Below are positions 44,634 to 53,553 of a DNA stretch of 61,293 nt, one piece after another. The notes below the pieces were generated by a model. It was given only the letters and a program-made list of their open reading frames with translations. It searched no databases and was not told the DNA's origin. The translations under genes and the position numbers were made by a program. The DNA is taken from positions 1 to 61,293 of the forward strand of contig JAILHZ010000020.1 of assembly GCA_024695545.1 (NCBI GenBank). The letters are read 5' to 3'. The stretch is from Clostridiales bacterium (lineage in GTDB: Bacteria > Bacillota_A > Clostridia > Saccharofermentanales > Saccharofermentanaceae). Position 1 is the first letter of the stretch, and every line of letters begins with the position of its first letter.

Positions 44634-45374
44634 TTAAGGGAGAAGAATGTGCCGGAGTTCTTCTGTCTCTTCCGGAGAAAGACCGCAGGAGAAAAGAAAG
44701 TTTTCAATGCTTCCCTGATATTCCTTATCCAGATGTGCAAGCAGACGTTCCAGATTTGAAGCGTCGCTCATGTAGATGTGATGCACATTCTCCGGAGTGG
44801 AGGCGATCAGCGGCGCCACAAGTTCTTTTATATACATATAAGAAACTGCGTAGTTTTCGATAATGTCTTTTCTGTCCACTCCGCAAAGAAGATAGAAGAT
44901 CGCGGCGATCAGGCCGGTACGGTCCTTGCCGTGCGCGCAATGGAAAAGCACTGTCTTTCCTTTTTCTTTCAGAATCGTGCGGAGGACCTCCGCGAAGTAG
45001 GCTTTCGAGTTCTCGAACATCCAGACGTAAAGATGACCGAGCGAAGTGGAAATCGTATCTGTGATCACACCGTCATTGATATCGTCGGCGTTGATCCGGA
45101 GAAGCGGAATATTGTAATACGTAAAGGCAGGATTACGGGAAATTGTATCCGGATGATTCTCCGCCTCCTCCGCAGACCGGAGATCGATCACGACCTGTAC
45201 AGGATAAGCGGAAAGCGCAGAAATGCCGCTTGGGTCGAGACGGTCAAGTGCATCTGAACGGACCAGGCGGTGAGAAGCAGTGATTCTTCCGTCCTTCGCC
45301 TTCATTCCGCCGAGATCGCGGAGATTATAAAGCCCGGGGACCGGGATGCGCTGAGAGTCTGTTCCTGTCTGCAT
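44634..45374 (-). CDS. Tyrosine/serine protein phosphatase-like protein
   Basis: A 246-residue dual-specificity-type phosphatase (tyrosine phosphatase 3/IphP-like group). The P-loop HCAHGKDRTG has the catalytic Cys146 and Arg152 in C-x5-R arrangement. The N-terminus reads GLYNLRDLGGMKAKDG, typical of this group, followed by VVIDLRSAEEA. There is no signal peptide, so it is cytoplasmic. AGGAAG lies upstream on the minus strand. The natural substrate is unknown; relatives act on phosphotyrosine proteins or phosphoinositides. Confidence 0.88.
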   Translation of the reverse strand: MQTGTDSQRIPVPGLYNLRDLGGMKAKDGRITASHRLVRSDALDRLDPSGISALSAYPVQVVIDLRSAEEAENHPDTISRNPAFTYYNIPLLRINADDINDGVITDTISTSLGHLYVWMFENSKAYFAEVLRTILKEKGKTVLFHCAHGKDRTGLIAAIFYLLCGVDRKDIIENYAVSYMYIKELVAPLIASTPENVHHIYMSDASNLERLLAHLDKEYQGSIENFLFSCGLSPEETEELRHILLP

Positions 45375-45496
45375 ATTACTTTCTTCCTTTCTTCTCAGAG
45401 GATTATAGCATAGATTGGACAGATTACTCTTTATAAAGATAGAAGGAACGGAAAAGTATGATATGATAGATAAAGTTGGAATTAGAGGGTAATACT

Positions 45497-46177
45497 ATGA
45501 AGAAGATTTTAATCATCGAAGACAATACGGAGATCAATCACCTGATTGCCGACGCGCTGAAGAAATCGGGTTATGATTGCAGACAGGCATTCTCCGGAAC
45601 AGAAGCGCTTCTATACTATGAGAAAGAAGATTATGATCTTGTCCTGATGGACATGATGCTTCCGGGTCTTTGCGGCGATGAGCTGTTCCCGAAGATGAAG
45701 GCGATCAAGGATGTACCGGTCATTGTCGTTTCCGCCAAGGACGAGATGGACACAAAGGTGCAGATGCTGACATCCGGCGCAGAGGACTATATCACGAAGC
45801 CTTTTGAAATCCCGGAACTGCTGGCACGTGTGGCAGTACAGATCCGAAGAGTTTCCCAGAAGTCCGGAGAGACCACCGGCGGTCAGATGACATATAAGGA
45901 GCTTACTCTGGATGAAGCATCGTTTACGGTTATGGTCAACGATAATGAAGTCCAGCTGACGAAAAGAGAATTCCAGATCCTGGCACTTCTGGTATCCCAC
46001 CCCAAGCGTGTGTTTACCAAGCAGGACATCTATGACTGTGCGTGGAATGAGATCTATATCGGTGAAGATAAGACGATCAACGTGCATATCAGCAATATCC
46101 GTAAAAAACTCAAGGAGTTCACGGACACTGAGTTTATTGAAACCGTGTGGGGTATCGGATACAAGCTGGCAAAATAA
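45497..46177 (+). CDS. OmpR-family response regulator
   Basis: A 226-residue two-component regulator. The receiver domain has the acidic pair Glu8-Asp9 and phospho-acceptor Asp52 (LVLMDMMLPG), with Lys in YITKPFE. The C-terminal winged helix has the OmpR pattern (LTKREFQILALLVSHP, INVHISNIRKKL, ETVWGIGYKL). ATG 45497 has GAGGG seven bases upstream. Its partner histidine kinase is most likely the one at 50777, separated from it by five ABC genes. It probably controls these exporters. Confidence 0.93.
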   Translation: MKKILIIEDNTEINHLIADALKKSGYDCRQAFSGTEALLYYEKEDYDLVLMDMMLPGLCGDELFPKMKAIKDVPVIVVSAKDEMDTKVQMLTSGAEDYITKPFEIPELLARVAVQIRRVSQKSGETTGGQMTYKELTLDEASFTVMVNDNEVQLTKREFQILALLVSHPKRVFTKQDIYDCAWNEIYIGEDKTINVHISNIRKKLKEFTDTEFIETVWGIGYKLAK

Positions 46178-46189
46178 GGAGTGTGTCAA

Positions 46190-47101
46190 ATGAGCCTTAT
46201 TCTTGAGACGGATAAAATCACGAAAATGTATAAAGATAAGACTGCGGTCAATCAGGTCTCCATCCATGTTGAACGTGGTGAGGTATATGGTCTGATCGGA
46301 AGAAACGGCGCCGGAAAGACGACGCTTCTGAAGATGATCGCGAATCTGGCTCAGCCGACAAGCGGTACTTTTACCATACACGGCGCCAATGGAGAGACGC
46401 AGGCGCAGATGAGATCGAAGATCGGTGTCCTGATCGAGGATCCGGGCGTATTCCAGAATCTGAATGCGTTTCAGAACCTGAAAGCGAAAGCCATCGCTGC
46501 GGGCATCAAGAACGACGAGTATCTGAAAGAACTTCTTGCCTTTGTCGGTCTTGCAAATGTCGGCAAGAAATCCGTTAAGAACTTCTCGCTGGGAATGCGT
46601 CAGCGTCTGGGAATCGCGATCGCGATGGTCAATTCCCCGGAACTGCTGCTTCTTGACGAGCCGATCAACGGACTGGACCCGCAGGGTATTGCGGAGGTCA
46701 GAGGACTGATCCACCGTCTCTGCAAGGAGAGAGGTATCTCGGTCATTATTTCCAGCCATATTCTGGAGGAACTCTCCAAGGTAGCTGACCGTTACGGTAT
46801 TATCCACGAAGGTGTTCTTCTTGATGAGGCAACGAACGAAGAACTGCTTTCACGCTGCAAGCCGCGTCTTTTCCTGAGGACATCGGATAATGAGGCAGCA
46901 CGTGCGGCGCTGATCGAAATGGATATTGAGGACTACACGATCTTCGAAGATCATGTGGAGATCCGCGAGCGTGTCAATGAGAGTGGTGCGATTTCCATGA
47001 GACTTGCGCAGAAAGGTATCCAGACGCTGGAGATGAGGACCGAGGGCAACTCGCTCGAGGATTACTACTTCCGTCTTACAGGAGGTGTGCGCAATGTTTA
47101 A
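46190..47101 (+). CDS. ABC transporter ATPase 1 (BcrA-like)
   Basis: A 303-residue ATPase of the bacitracin/lantibiotic-type exporter group. It shows Walker A GRNGAGKT, signature LGMRQRLGIA, Walker B LLLLDEPINGLDP, and the His switch SSHILEEL. The last 80 residues are the extra regulatory tail of this group. ATG 46190 has AAGGAG eight bases upstream. It overlaps its permease gene by eight bases. It is very similar to the ATPases at 48010 and 49847, so the three look like recent duplicates. Confidence 0.92.
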   Translation: MSLILETDKITKMYKDKTAVNQVSIHVERGEVYGLIGRNGAGKTTLLKMIANLAQPTSGTFTIHGANGETQAQMRSKIGVLIEDPGVFQNLNAFQNLKAKAIAAGIKNDEYLKELLAFVGLANVGKKSVKNFSLGMRQRLGIAIAMVNSPELLLLDEPINGLDPQGIAEVRGLIHRLCKERGISVIISSHILEELSKVADRYGIIHEGVLLDEATNEELLSRCKPRLFLRTSDNEAARAALIEMDIEDYTIFEDHVEIRERVNESGAISMRLAQKGIQTLEMRTEGNSLEDYYFRLTGGVRNV

Positions 47102-47900
47102 TATTTTCCGCATGCACATGTACCGCGTGTCTAAAGCGACGTCCACACTTGTTATCGGCATACTTCTGGTGGCTTTCCTGATCTTTGGTCTGGGAATGGC
47201 ACATCTTGTATATAACAACCCTCTGAATCTGGATTTTCAGACCATAATGGGAACAACCGGCGTGTTCGGTACTTTTACCTCTTCGGATTCACACCAGTTC
47301 TTCATTCAGGGGAACGACGGCTTTGTTATCCTGATCACCATCTTTGCGGTTATCCTTACGAACTGCGACTTTACCAAAGGGTTTGCCAAGAATACGTATT
47401 CGATGTTTGAGAAGAGAAGACCACTGGTCTTTGCCAAGTGGCTCGCCCTTGTGGCCTGCATAACAGGAACTTATATCGTATATTCTTTCGTAAGTCTCGG
47501 TCTCAGTGCTGCTGTTATCAAGACTTTCGAGTTCGGCAGTGCCACTGAGTATTTCCTCGGCTGGCTGGTCGTTTACATCTGCCTGATCTCACTGGTCACG
47601 GTGGTCTTCTGGATCACATCGCTCTTTAAGAGTCCGGCCGGCGGTATGGTCATCGGTGTGCTGATCGCATCCGATATGTTTATTGTGGCAGAATCGTTTA
47701 TTACTCTGTTAATTATTAAGATCACCGGTTCTGAAAAGTTTATCTTTTCGGAATACTGTCTGGATTATGTATTAAAGATCTATAACTCCGGTATGGGAAC
47801 TGCAGATACTGTGCGTACTGTGATCGTGGCACTGGCATATATGGCATTGGCGCTGACACTGTCGGTGTTCCTGTCGGATAAGAAGGATGTAAAGATCTGA
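47094..47900 (+). CDS. ABC-2 type permease 1
   Basis: A 268-residue membrane protein with about six hydrophobic segments, pairing with ATPase 1. ATG 47094 lies seven bases after GGAGGT. The fold of short N-terminal cytoplasmic stretch, first helix, large external loop and five later helices fits BcrB/LanE-type permeases. It shares the overlap and layout of the second pair at 48010-49714. Confidence 0.85.
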   Translation: MFNIFRMHMYRVSKATSTLVIGILLVAFLIFGLGMAHLVYNNPLNLDFQTIMGTTGVFGTFTSSDSHQFFIQGNDGFVILITIFAVILTNCDFTKGFAKNTYSMFEKRRPLVFAKWLALVACITGTYIVYSFVSLGLSAAVIKTFEFGSATEYFLGWLVVYICLISLVTVVFWITSLFKSPAGGMVIGVLIASDMFIVAESFITLLIIKITGSEKFIFSEYCLDYVLKIYNSGMGTADTVRTVIVALAYMALALTLSVFLSDKKDVKI

Positions 47901-48009
47901 CCGCTTAATCTTTTCTTTATATTTTCTTTTGCAATACTAAACTTCTCCTTGGCGATTGATTAGGATTTGTTTTCTACAATGAACCTGTAAGCACAAGGAG
48001 GAGCGAAAA

Positions 48010-48921
48010 ATGGATTACATTCTTACCACAAATGAATTGACAAAAACGTACGGCAAGTACAATGCGTCTAATGAAGTATCCATCCACGTTCAGCGTGGAG
48101 GTATCTACGGACTGATCGGCAGAAACGGTGCCGGTAAGACAACACTTATGAAGATGATCGGCGGTCTTTCCCGTCCGACTTCCGGATCCTTCGAGATCCG
48201 CGGAAGAAACGGTGAGACAACAGAGCAGATGATGTCGAAGGTCGGCATCCTGATCGAAGCCCCCGGTCTTTATCCCAATATGACAGCGATGCAGAACCTG
48301 ACCACAAAGGCGATCGCTCTCGGAATTAAAGATAAGAAATTCCTTAAGGGCCTGCTTTCCGAGGTAGGACTTGAGAATACAGGCAAGAAGAAGGCAAAGC
48401 AGTTCTCCCTCGGCATGAAGCAGCGTCTCGGTATCGCGATGGCTCTTGTAAACCAGCCGGAACTCCTTATCCTCGACGAGCCGATCAACGGACTTGACCC
48501 GCAGGGTATCGCGGAGATGAGAAACATTCTTCACCACCTCTGCATCGATAAGGGCATCACGATCCTGATCTCCAGCCACATCCTCGACGAGCTTTCCAAG
48601 GTGGCTACCCAGTACGGTATTATCCACGAAGGAAGACTCCTGGAAGAAGAAAGCAAGGAGGAACTCTTCAGCAAGTGCTGCGAGAGACTCGAACTCCGTA
48701 CAAGTGATATCAGCAAGACTCTTGAGATCCTGAATACGATGGGATTCTCCAAGATCGAAGTCAAGGATGACGCGATCAACATCTATGAGCGTCTGAACGA
48801 GAGTGGTGCGATCACAGTCGCCCTCGCAAAAGAAAATGTACAGACCAATGAGATCGCTGTTAAGACAGAGGCACTTGAAGACTATTACTTCCAGCTGACA
48901 GGAGGAAAAGAAAATGTTTAA
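48010..48921 (+). CDS. ABC transporter ATPase 2 (BcrA-like)
   Basis: A 303-residue paralogue of ATPase 1: Walker A GRNGAGKTTLMKM, signature SLGMKQRLGIAMAL, Walker B LLILDEPINGLDPQG, and SSHILDEL. AAGGAGGAG precedes ATG 48010. It is separated from the previous permease by 109 bases, so it may have its own promoter (TACAAT at 47975-47980 with a poor -35). It overlaps its permease gene by eight bases, the same geometry as pair 1. Confidence 0.92.
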   Translation: MDYILTTNELTKTYGKYNASNEVSIHVQRGGIYGLIGRNGAGKTTLMKMIGGLSRPTSGSFEIRGRNGETTEQMMSKVGILIEAPGLYPNMTAMQNLTTKAIALGIKDKKFLKGLLSEVGLENTGKKKAKQFSLGMKQRLGIAMALVNQPELLILDEPINGLDPQGIAEMRNILHHLCIDKGITILISSHILDELSKVATQYGIIHEGRLLEEESKEELFSKCCERLELRTSDISKTLEILNTMGFSKIEVKDDAINIYERLNESGAITVALAKENVQTNEIAVKTEALEDYYFQLTGGKENV

Positions 48922-49714
48922 TTTGATTAAGATGAACCTGTACCGTATGAGCCGTGCGGTATCTACATGGGTAATGGCTATTGTAGCAGTTCTCTTCGGA
49001 ATCATGCAGTTTTCATCTCTGAAACTGATGCTCGATGATCCGCTTAATATGTTTGACGGATCCGGAACACAGATGCTCGGATATACTGTCCTGAACGGTG
49101 TCCGTACAGTAGCTACATTTCTTCAGAATTCAAACGTTCTTATCATCCTGGCGATCTTTGTAGTTATGTTCACCAACGCAGAGCACAAGTGCGGTTTTGA
49201 TAAGAATATCATCGGTATCACGAAGCATAAGTGGAAGCAGACACTGGCCAGATGGATCTCTGCCGTCATCGGTATGACAGCCCTCATCATTCTCGGTTAT
49301 TCCGTAATGCTCGGCCTCTCCGCTCTGTTCATCGACAACTTCGCATTCGGCAGTGTTGCCGCTATGTTCAAGGCACTCGGTCTGATGTATCTCTCTGCAG
49401 TTACATTCTCTGCAATTTTCTTCTTCTTTACCACACTGTTCAACAATTCCGTAGGTGGTGTTGTATCTTCCCTGATCATCTCCCTCGGAATCCTGAACCT
49501 CTTTGAGCTGATCCTGGACCTCCTGGTCAAGAAGATCGTTTCTGATCCGAAGGTACTGCCGACTGACTTCTTCTATGATGCTGTATTCATTAACTTCAAT
49601 CTTGAAGATCTCGCAGTTAAGACAACAATGATCTTTGTTGTGACCAGTGTGATCTACATCGTTCTTGCTCTCGGCGGAAGCATGATGCTTCAGCAGAGAA
49701 GGGACGTGAAATAA
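48914..49714 (+). CDS. ABC-2 type permease 2
   Basis: A 266-residue permease with about six hydrophobic segments, partner of ATPase 2. Its N-terminus (FNLIKMNLYRMSRAVSTWVM) closely matches that of permease 1 (FNIFRMHMYRVSKATSTLVI), supporting duplication of the pair. GGAGG lies upstream inside the ATPase 2 end. Confidence 0.86.
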   Translation: MFNLIKMNLYRMSRAVSTWVMAIVAVLFGIMQFSSLKLMLDDPLNMFDGSGTQMLGYTVLNGVRTVATFLQNSNVLIILAIFVVMFTNAEHKCGFDKNIIGITKHKWKQTLARWISAVIGMTALIILGYSVMLGLSALFIDNFAFGSVAAMFKALGLMYLSAVTFSAIFFFFTTLFNNSVGGVVSSLIISLGILNLFELILDLLVKKIVSDPKVLPTDFFYDAVFINFNLEDLAVKTTMIFVVTSVIYIVLALGGSMMLQQRRDVK

Positions 49715-49756
49715 CTAAGTATGACCCGCGTATCATAATACCCTCTTAGCTTGGGA

Positions 49757-49787
49757 TAGAACACTTTCCGACAAGGATCGTGTTCTA
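49757..49787. repeat. Inverted repeat between the second ABC pair and the third ATPase
   Basis: TAGAACAC (49757-49764) and GTGTTCTA (49780-49787) are perfect complements 15 bases apart. The T run after it is short, so it may be a weak terminator or a protein-binding site at the promoter that follows at once. Confidence 0.5.
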
Positions 49788-49816
49788 TTTCCATTCAGGA
49801 AGGATTGCTTTATAAT
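49788..49816 (+). promoter_or_regulatory. Promoter of the third ATPase-kinase pair
   Basis: TTTCCA (49788-49793), 17 bp, TATAAT (49811-49816). The start would be near 49823, 24 bases before the TTG start of ATPase 3. Confidence 0.55.
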
Positions 49817-49846
49817 GAAGCGTGAGTGAGAAACCGGAGGCCGAAT

Positions 49847-50758
49847 TTGGAATACTTACTGGAAACTGAAAACATAACAAAGCGATATGGATCGATCACT
49901 GCGGTCGATCATGTGACCATGCATCTGGAACAGGGCGAGATCTACGGCCTGATCGGTAGAAACGGTGCCGGTAAGACGACGCTTCTGAAGATGCTTGCGG
50001 GTCTGGCGAAGCCCACGGAGGGCACTTTCTCGATCTTCGGAGAATCGTCTGAGCAGACATCCCATATGCGTGACAGAATCGGTGTCCTGATCGAGAGCCC
50101 CGGACTCTATCCCTCGATGACGGCCTTTGAAAACATGAAGGTCAAGGCACTCATGTTGGGAATGAATGATGACGGTTTTCTAAAAGAACTGTTATCGGAC
50201 GTTGGTCTCGAGAATGCCGGCAAGAAGAAAATCCGTCAGTTCTCTTTAGGTATGAAGCAGCGTCTCGGTATTGCGATGACACTGATCGGACATCCGGACC
50301 TTCTGCTTCTCGATGAGCCTATCAACGGACTTGACCCACAGGGTATCGTGGAGATCCGTGAACTGATCGCAAGGCTTAGCAAAGAAAGAAATATTACTAT
50401 CCTGATCTCGTCGCATATCCTGGAGGAACTGTCCAAGATCGCGACCAGATACGGTATCCTTCATGACGGTATGCTGATTGATGAGTTTTCGCACAGCGAG
50501 CTGATGCGCCGATGCCGAGAGAGGATCGAGATCCGTCCGAGTGATCCGACAAAGGCGGCGACCGTGATCGAAGGAATGGGAATTATGGAGTATAAGGTGC
50601 TGGATAAGAGTATCATACAGATCTTCGAACGGCTGGAGGACAGTGGTGAGATCGTTCTCGAACTGGCGAAAAAAGGTATCAAGACTCTCTCGATCACTGT
50701 TAAGAATGAGGCGCTGGAAGACTATTATCTTTCCATCACAGGACAGGCGCGAAGATAA
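49847..50758 (+). CDS. ABC transporter ATPase 3 (BcrA-like), without its own permease
   Basis: A 303-residue paralogue of ATPases 1 and 2 (Walker A GRNGAGKTTLLKML, LGMKQRLGIAM, LLLLDEPINGLDPQG). The start is TTG 49847, with CCGGAGG six bases upstream; this lines up with the N-termini of its paralogues. An in-frame GTG at 49826 lies almost at the predicted transcription start. Unlike the others it is followed not by a permease but by the histidine kinase, 18 bases later. It might work with permease 1 or 2, or have become a signalling partner of the kinase. Confidence 0.9.
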   Translation: MEYLLETENITKRYGSITAVDHVTMHLEQGEIYGLIGRNGAGKTTLLKMLAGLAKPTEGTFSIFGESSEQTSHMRDRIGVLIESPGLYPSMTAFENMKVKALMLGMNDDGFLKELLSDVGLENAGKKKIRQFSLGMKQRLGIAMTLIGHPDLLLLDEPINGLDPQGIVEIRELIARLSKERNITILISSHILEELSKIATRYGILHDGMLIDEFSHSELMRRCRERIEIRPSDPTKAATVIEGMGIMEYKVLDKSIIQIFERLEDSGEIVLELAKKGIKTLSITVKNEALEDYYLSITGQARR

Positions 50759-50776
50759 GATTCGGGAGGAAGGAAC

Positions 50777-51712
50777 ATGATCTACTGGGCAATACTGGCC
50801 ACTATACTTTCGGTCGTTTTTCTGATCGCACTGATCCATTACCGTATGCAGATCCGTAAGAACTGTCATCAGCTCGATGTCATGCAGAAGCATACTTCGA
50901 ACCAGCGTCTGACCTCTGAGGTTCCGTATAAAGAGATCAATGAACTTGTCCAGCGCATTAATGATATCTGTAACCGTTATCAGGAAGAGAAGATCATTCT
51001 TGCCAGAAATGAGAATAACCTTAAGGAAGCGATCGCAAACCTTTCGCACGATATCAGAACTCCGCTGACATCCCTCGACGGCTATGTCCAGCTTCTCGTG
51101 ATGTCGGATTCTTCCGAGGAAAAAGAACATTATCTGCAGATCATCCAGAACCGTATCTCCAGTCTCAAGGAACTTCTCGAAGAACTCTTTACCTACACGA
51201 AGATGCAGGATCAGAACTATGAGCTCGCGGTCGTTCCGATGGATGGCGGACACTGTATCTGTGAGACGGTCCTGGCTTTTTACGAGGACTTTGAAAAGCG
51301 CGGTCTTGAGCCGGATGTGAACTTCTGTGAAGAAGAGCTGCCGATCGTAGCCAATGAAGTGGCACTGCGCCGGGTGATCCAGAATATCGTGAAAAATGCA
51401 CTGGTCCACGGCGTGAGCCGTATCGGCCTTACACTAGAGAAAAAAGACGATAAGCTTCATTTCTCATGCTATAACGATAAGAAGCCGGGTGAGGTCATCG
51501 ATGTCGAGCAGATCTTCGACCGTTTCTATAAAGGAGATAAGGCCAGAACATCTACATCTACGGGCCTGGGCCTGGCTATCGCAAAGGGGCTGGTCGAGCG
51601 CATGAAGGGTACGATCTCCGCGGAAGTGAAGGATGAACTGTTCGTTCTGGACATTTTCCTCCCGCTCTCTCCTAAGTCTGCTTCTGAAAAAGAGAGAATT
51701 ATTGAAAAATAG
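50777..51712 (+). CDS. Sensor histidine kinase
   Basis: A 311-residue histidine kinase with a single N-terminal membrane helix (about 4-22) and almost no extracellular loop. HisKA has NLSHDIRTPLTSLDGY, with the phosphorylated His91. The ATPase domain has an N box (IQNIVKNALVHG) and a G box (STGLGLAIAKGL). The short intramembrane-type sensor is common in kinases that sense antimicrobial peptides through ABC transporters. Its likely response regulator is at 45497. GGGAGG precedes the ATG. Confidence 0.93.
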   Translation: MIYWAILATILSVVFLIALIHYRMQIRKNCHQLDVMQKHTSNQRLTSEVPYKEINELVQRINDICNRYQEEKIILARNENNLKEAIANLSHDIRTPLTSLDGYVQLLVMSDSSEEKEHYLQIIQNRISSLKELLEELFTYTKMQDQNYELAVVPMDGGHCICETVLAFYEDFEKRGLEPDVNFCEEELPIVANEVALRRVIQNIVKNALVHGVSRIGLTLEKKDDKLHFSCYNDKKPGEVIDVEQIFDRFYKGDKARTSTSTGLGLAIAKGLVERMKGTISAEVKDELFVLDIFLPLSPKSASEKERIIEK

Positions 51713-51714
51713 CA

Positions 51715-51743
51715 TTGACAAGATTTAGTCTTGGGACTAAAAT
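51715..51743 (+). promoter_or_regulatory. Promoter of tRNA-Arg
   Basis: TTGACA (51715-51720), 17 bp, TAAAAT (51738-51743), beginning just after the kinase stop codon. The start would fall about 25 bases before the tRNA. Confidence 0.8.
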
Positions 51744-51775
51744 ACATCATGCTGTGCAAGCGGCAAACATTATTT

Positions 51776-51852
51776 GCGCCCGTAGCTCAACTGGATAGAG
51801 TGTCTGACTACGGATCAGAAGGTTGTGGATTCGATCTCTGCCGGGCGCGCCA
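51776..51852 (+). tRNA. tRNA-Arg (ACG), CCA encoded
   Basis: A 77-base tRNA. The acceptor stem GCGCCCG pairs perfectly with CGGGCGC, followed by discriminator G and an encoded CCA. The anticodon stem TCTGA/TCAGA closes a CTACGGA loop, giving anticodon ACG. The T loop TTCGATC is present. The anticodon A34 is the substrate of TadA, encoded in this window at 12003-12500. Confidence 0.96.
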
Positions 51853-51858
51853 ATTAAG

Positions 51859-51888
51859 AAGGACTGTTCTCCCGGGAACAGTCCTTTT
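51859..51888 (+). terminator. Terminator after tRNA-Arg
   Basis: AAGGACTGTTC (51859-51869) and GAACAGTCCTT (51876-51886) form an 11-pair stem with a six-base loop, ending in TTTT. Confidence 0.88.
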
Positions 51889-51960
51889 GCATTACTGCGG
51901 AGTATAAGTGCTTTTCAAAAGGCTTAGGATCCGCCTCGGGACATGCTCATGAAAACATGA

Positions 51961-51989
51961 TTGAATTACGGAAAGTTCTGTGGTAAAAT
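51961..51989 (+). promoter_or_regulatory. Promoter of the trigger factor gene
   Basis: TTGAAT (51961-51966), 17 bp, TAAAAT (51984-51989), about 47 bases before the tig start. Confidence 0.65.
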
Positions 51990-52035
51990 ACCTGTTCGTG
52001 TGACTTAATATATTATATATATGGAGGAGATAGAT

Positions 52036-53358
52036 ATGTCGTCTGTTGAGAAGAAGGATAACAATATTGTCGTTATCTCACTGGAAGCATCCGCCGAAGA
52101 ATTTAAGGACGCTCTGCAGAAGTCCTTTAACAAGAATAAGAACCGTTTTCAGATCCCGGGTTTCCGTAAAGGAAAAGCACCGTACAAGCTCGTTAAGCAG
52201 TACTATGGTGAGGGAGTCCTCTACGATGACGCTATCGACTTCGTCGTAAACCCTGCATACACCGCAGCGGTCAAGGAACATGACCTCAAGGTCGTTTCCC
52301 GTCCGGAACTCGATATCCAGGAGATCGGTGAAGATAAGGGTATCAAGTACACAATTTCCGTAACCGTTAAGCCGGAAGTTGAACTTGGCAAGTACGAGGG
52401 TGTTGAGGCTGAGTACAAGCTCAATGCTCCGACAGATGAGACAGTAGAAGCTGAGCTGAAGCGTCAGCAGGACAGAAACGGCCGTATGGTTCCGGTTGAG
52501 GGACGTGCAGTCGAGGATGGCGATACAGTAACGATCGACTACGAAGGTTTCGTAGATGGTGTTGCTTTTGATGGCGGTAAGGACGAGGGTCACGATCTGA
52601 AGATTGGTTCCAACTCTTTCATCCCAGGCTTCGAAGAGCAGCTGATCGGTCATAACATCGACGAAGAGTTCCCGATCACAGTTACATTCCCGGAGGATTA
52701 TCACGCTGAGAACCTCAAGGGCAAGGAAGCTACATTCCAGATCAAGCTCCACGCTATCAAGGTAAAGGAACTGCCGGAACTCGATGATGATTTCGCTAAG
52801 GATGTTTCCGAGTTCGATACTCTCGATGAGTACAAGGCTGACATCAAGAAGACACAGACAGAGCAGGCTGAGAAGGCAGCTCAGGACCGCTTCGAGAATG
52901 AAGTTGTTAAGGCTGTATGCGAGAATGCCAAGGTTGATATTCCGGAGTGCATGGTTGACTCCGAGATCGACAGCATGATCGACGAGCAGAACTACCGCAT
53001 GCGTTCCCAGGGCCTGGACCTCAACACATATCTCCAGTACATGGGTCAGACCATGGAAGAGTACCGTTCCGGTATCCGCACAATGGCGGAGACACGCGTA
53101 AAGAGCTCTCTGGTTCTCGAAGCTTGCGCTAAGGCGATGAACATCGAGGCAACTGACGCTGATGTTGAAGAAGAAGCTGAGAAGATCGCTGCTCAGTACG
53201 GCATGAAGAAAGAAGACTTCATGGCTAGAATCAAGGATAACGACCAGTTCATCCGTGACAGCATCATCGGCAGAAAGACAGTAGATGCTCTTGCTGAGAA
53301 GGCTGTTAAGACTGAACCGAAGGAAGAAGAGAAGAAGGAAGAGAAGACCGAAGAGTAA
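52036..53358 (+). CDS. tig: Trigger factor, ribosome-associated chaperone
   Basis: A 440-residue trigger factor. The ribosome-binding signature GFRKGKAP is in the N-terminal domain, an FKBP-type prolyl isomerase domain begins near GDTVTIDYEGFVDG, and a long helical chaperone domain follows. It ends in a Lys/Glu-rich tail (KEEEKKEEKTEE). The start is ATG 52036, because GGAGGAG at 52023-52029 would lie inside the reading frame opened by ATG 52021. A strong terminator separates it from clpX. Confidence 0.96.
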   Translation: MSSVEKKDNNIVVISLEASAEEFKDALQKSFNKNKNRFQIPGFRKGKAPYKLVKQYYGEGVLYDDAIDFVVNPAYTAAVKEHDLKVVSRPELDIQEIGEDKGIKYTISVTVKPEVELGKYEGVEAEYKLNAPTDETVEAELKRQQDRNGRMVPVEGRAVEDGDTVTIDYEGFVDGVAFDGGKDEGHDLKIGSNSFIPGFEEQLIGHNIDEEFPITVTFPEDYHAENLKGKEATFQIKLHAIKVKELPELDDDFAKDVSEFDTLDEYKADIKKTQTEQAEKAAQDRFENEVVKAVCENAKVDIPECMVDSEIDSMIDEQNYRMRSQGLDLNTYLQYMGQTMEEYRSGIRTMAETRVKSSLVLEACAKAMNIEATDADVEEEAEKIAAQYGMKKEDFMARIKDNDQFIRDSIIGRKTVDALAEKAVKTEPKEEEKKEEKTEE

Positions 53359-53383
53359 TCTTCCCGATCAGTTAGAACTTCAG

Positions 53384-53412
53384 GGACTGCCGCTTTCGGG
53401 CGGCAGTCCTTT
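53384..53412 (+). terminator. Terminator after tig
   Basis: GGACTGCCGC (53384-53393) and GCGGCAGTCC (53400-53409) form a ten-pair stem with loop TTTCGG, followed by TTTTCTTTT. Confidence 0.9.
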
Positions 53413-53553
53413 TCTTTTCCCGGATCCGAAAATGAAAAGGATTCGTAACATAGATTAATTGAAAGACCTATGCAGTTAGGTTAACATGATATAAGAATAC
53501 ATAGGCGGAAAGAGCTTTTCGGGCAGTGATCCGCCACGGTGTGAGAGGTAAAT

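Noticed and set aside
45415..45467. Promoter for the response regulator using TTGGAC and TATAAA or TATGAT
   Set aside because: All pairings give wrong spacings (11 bp or no matching -35), so I did not annotate one.
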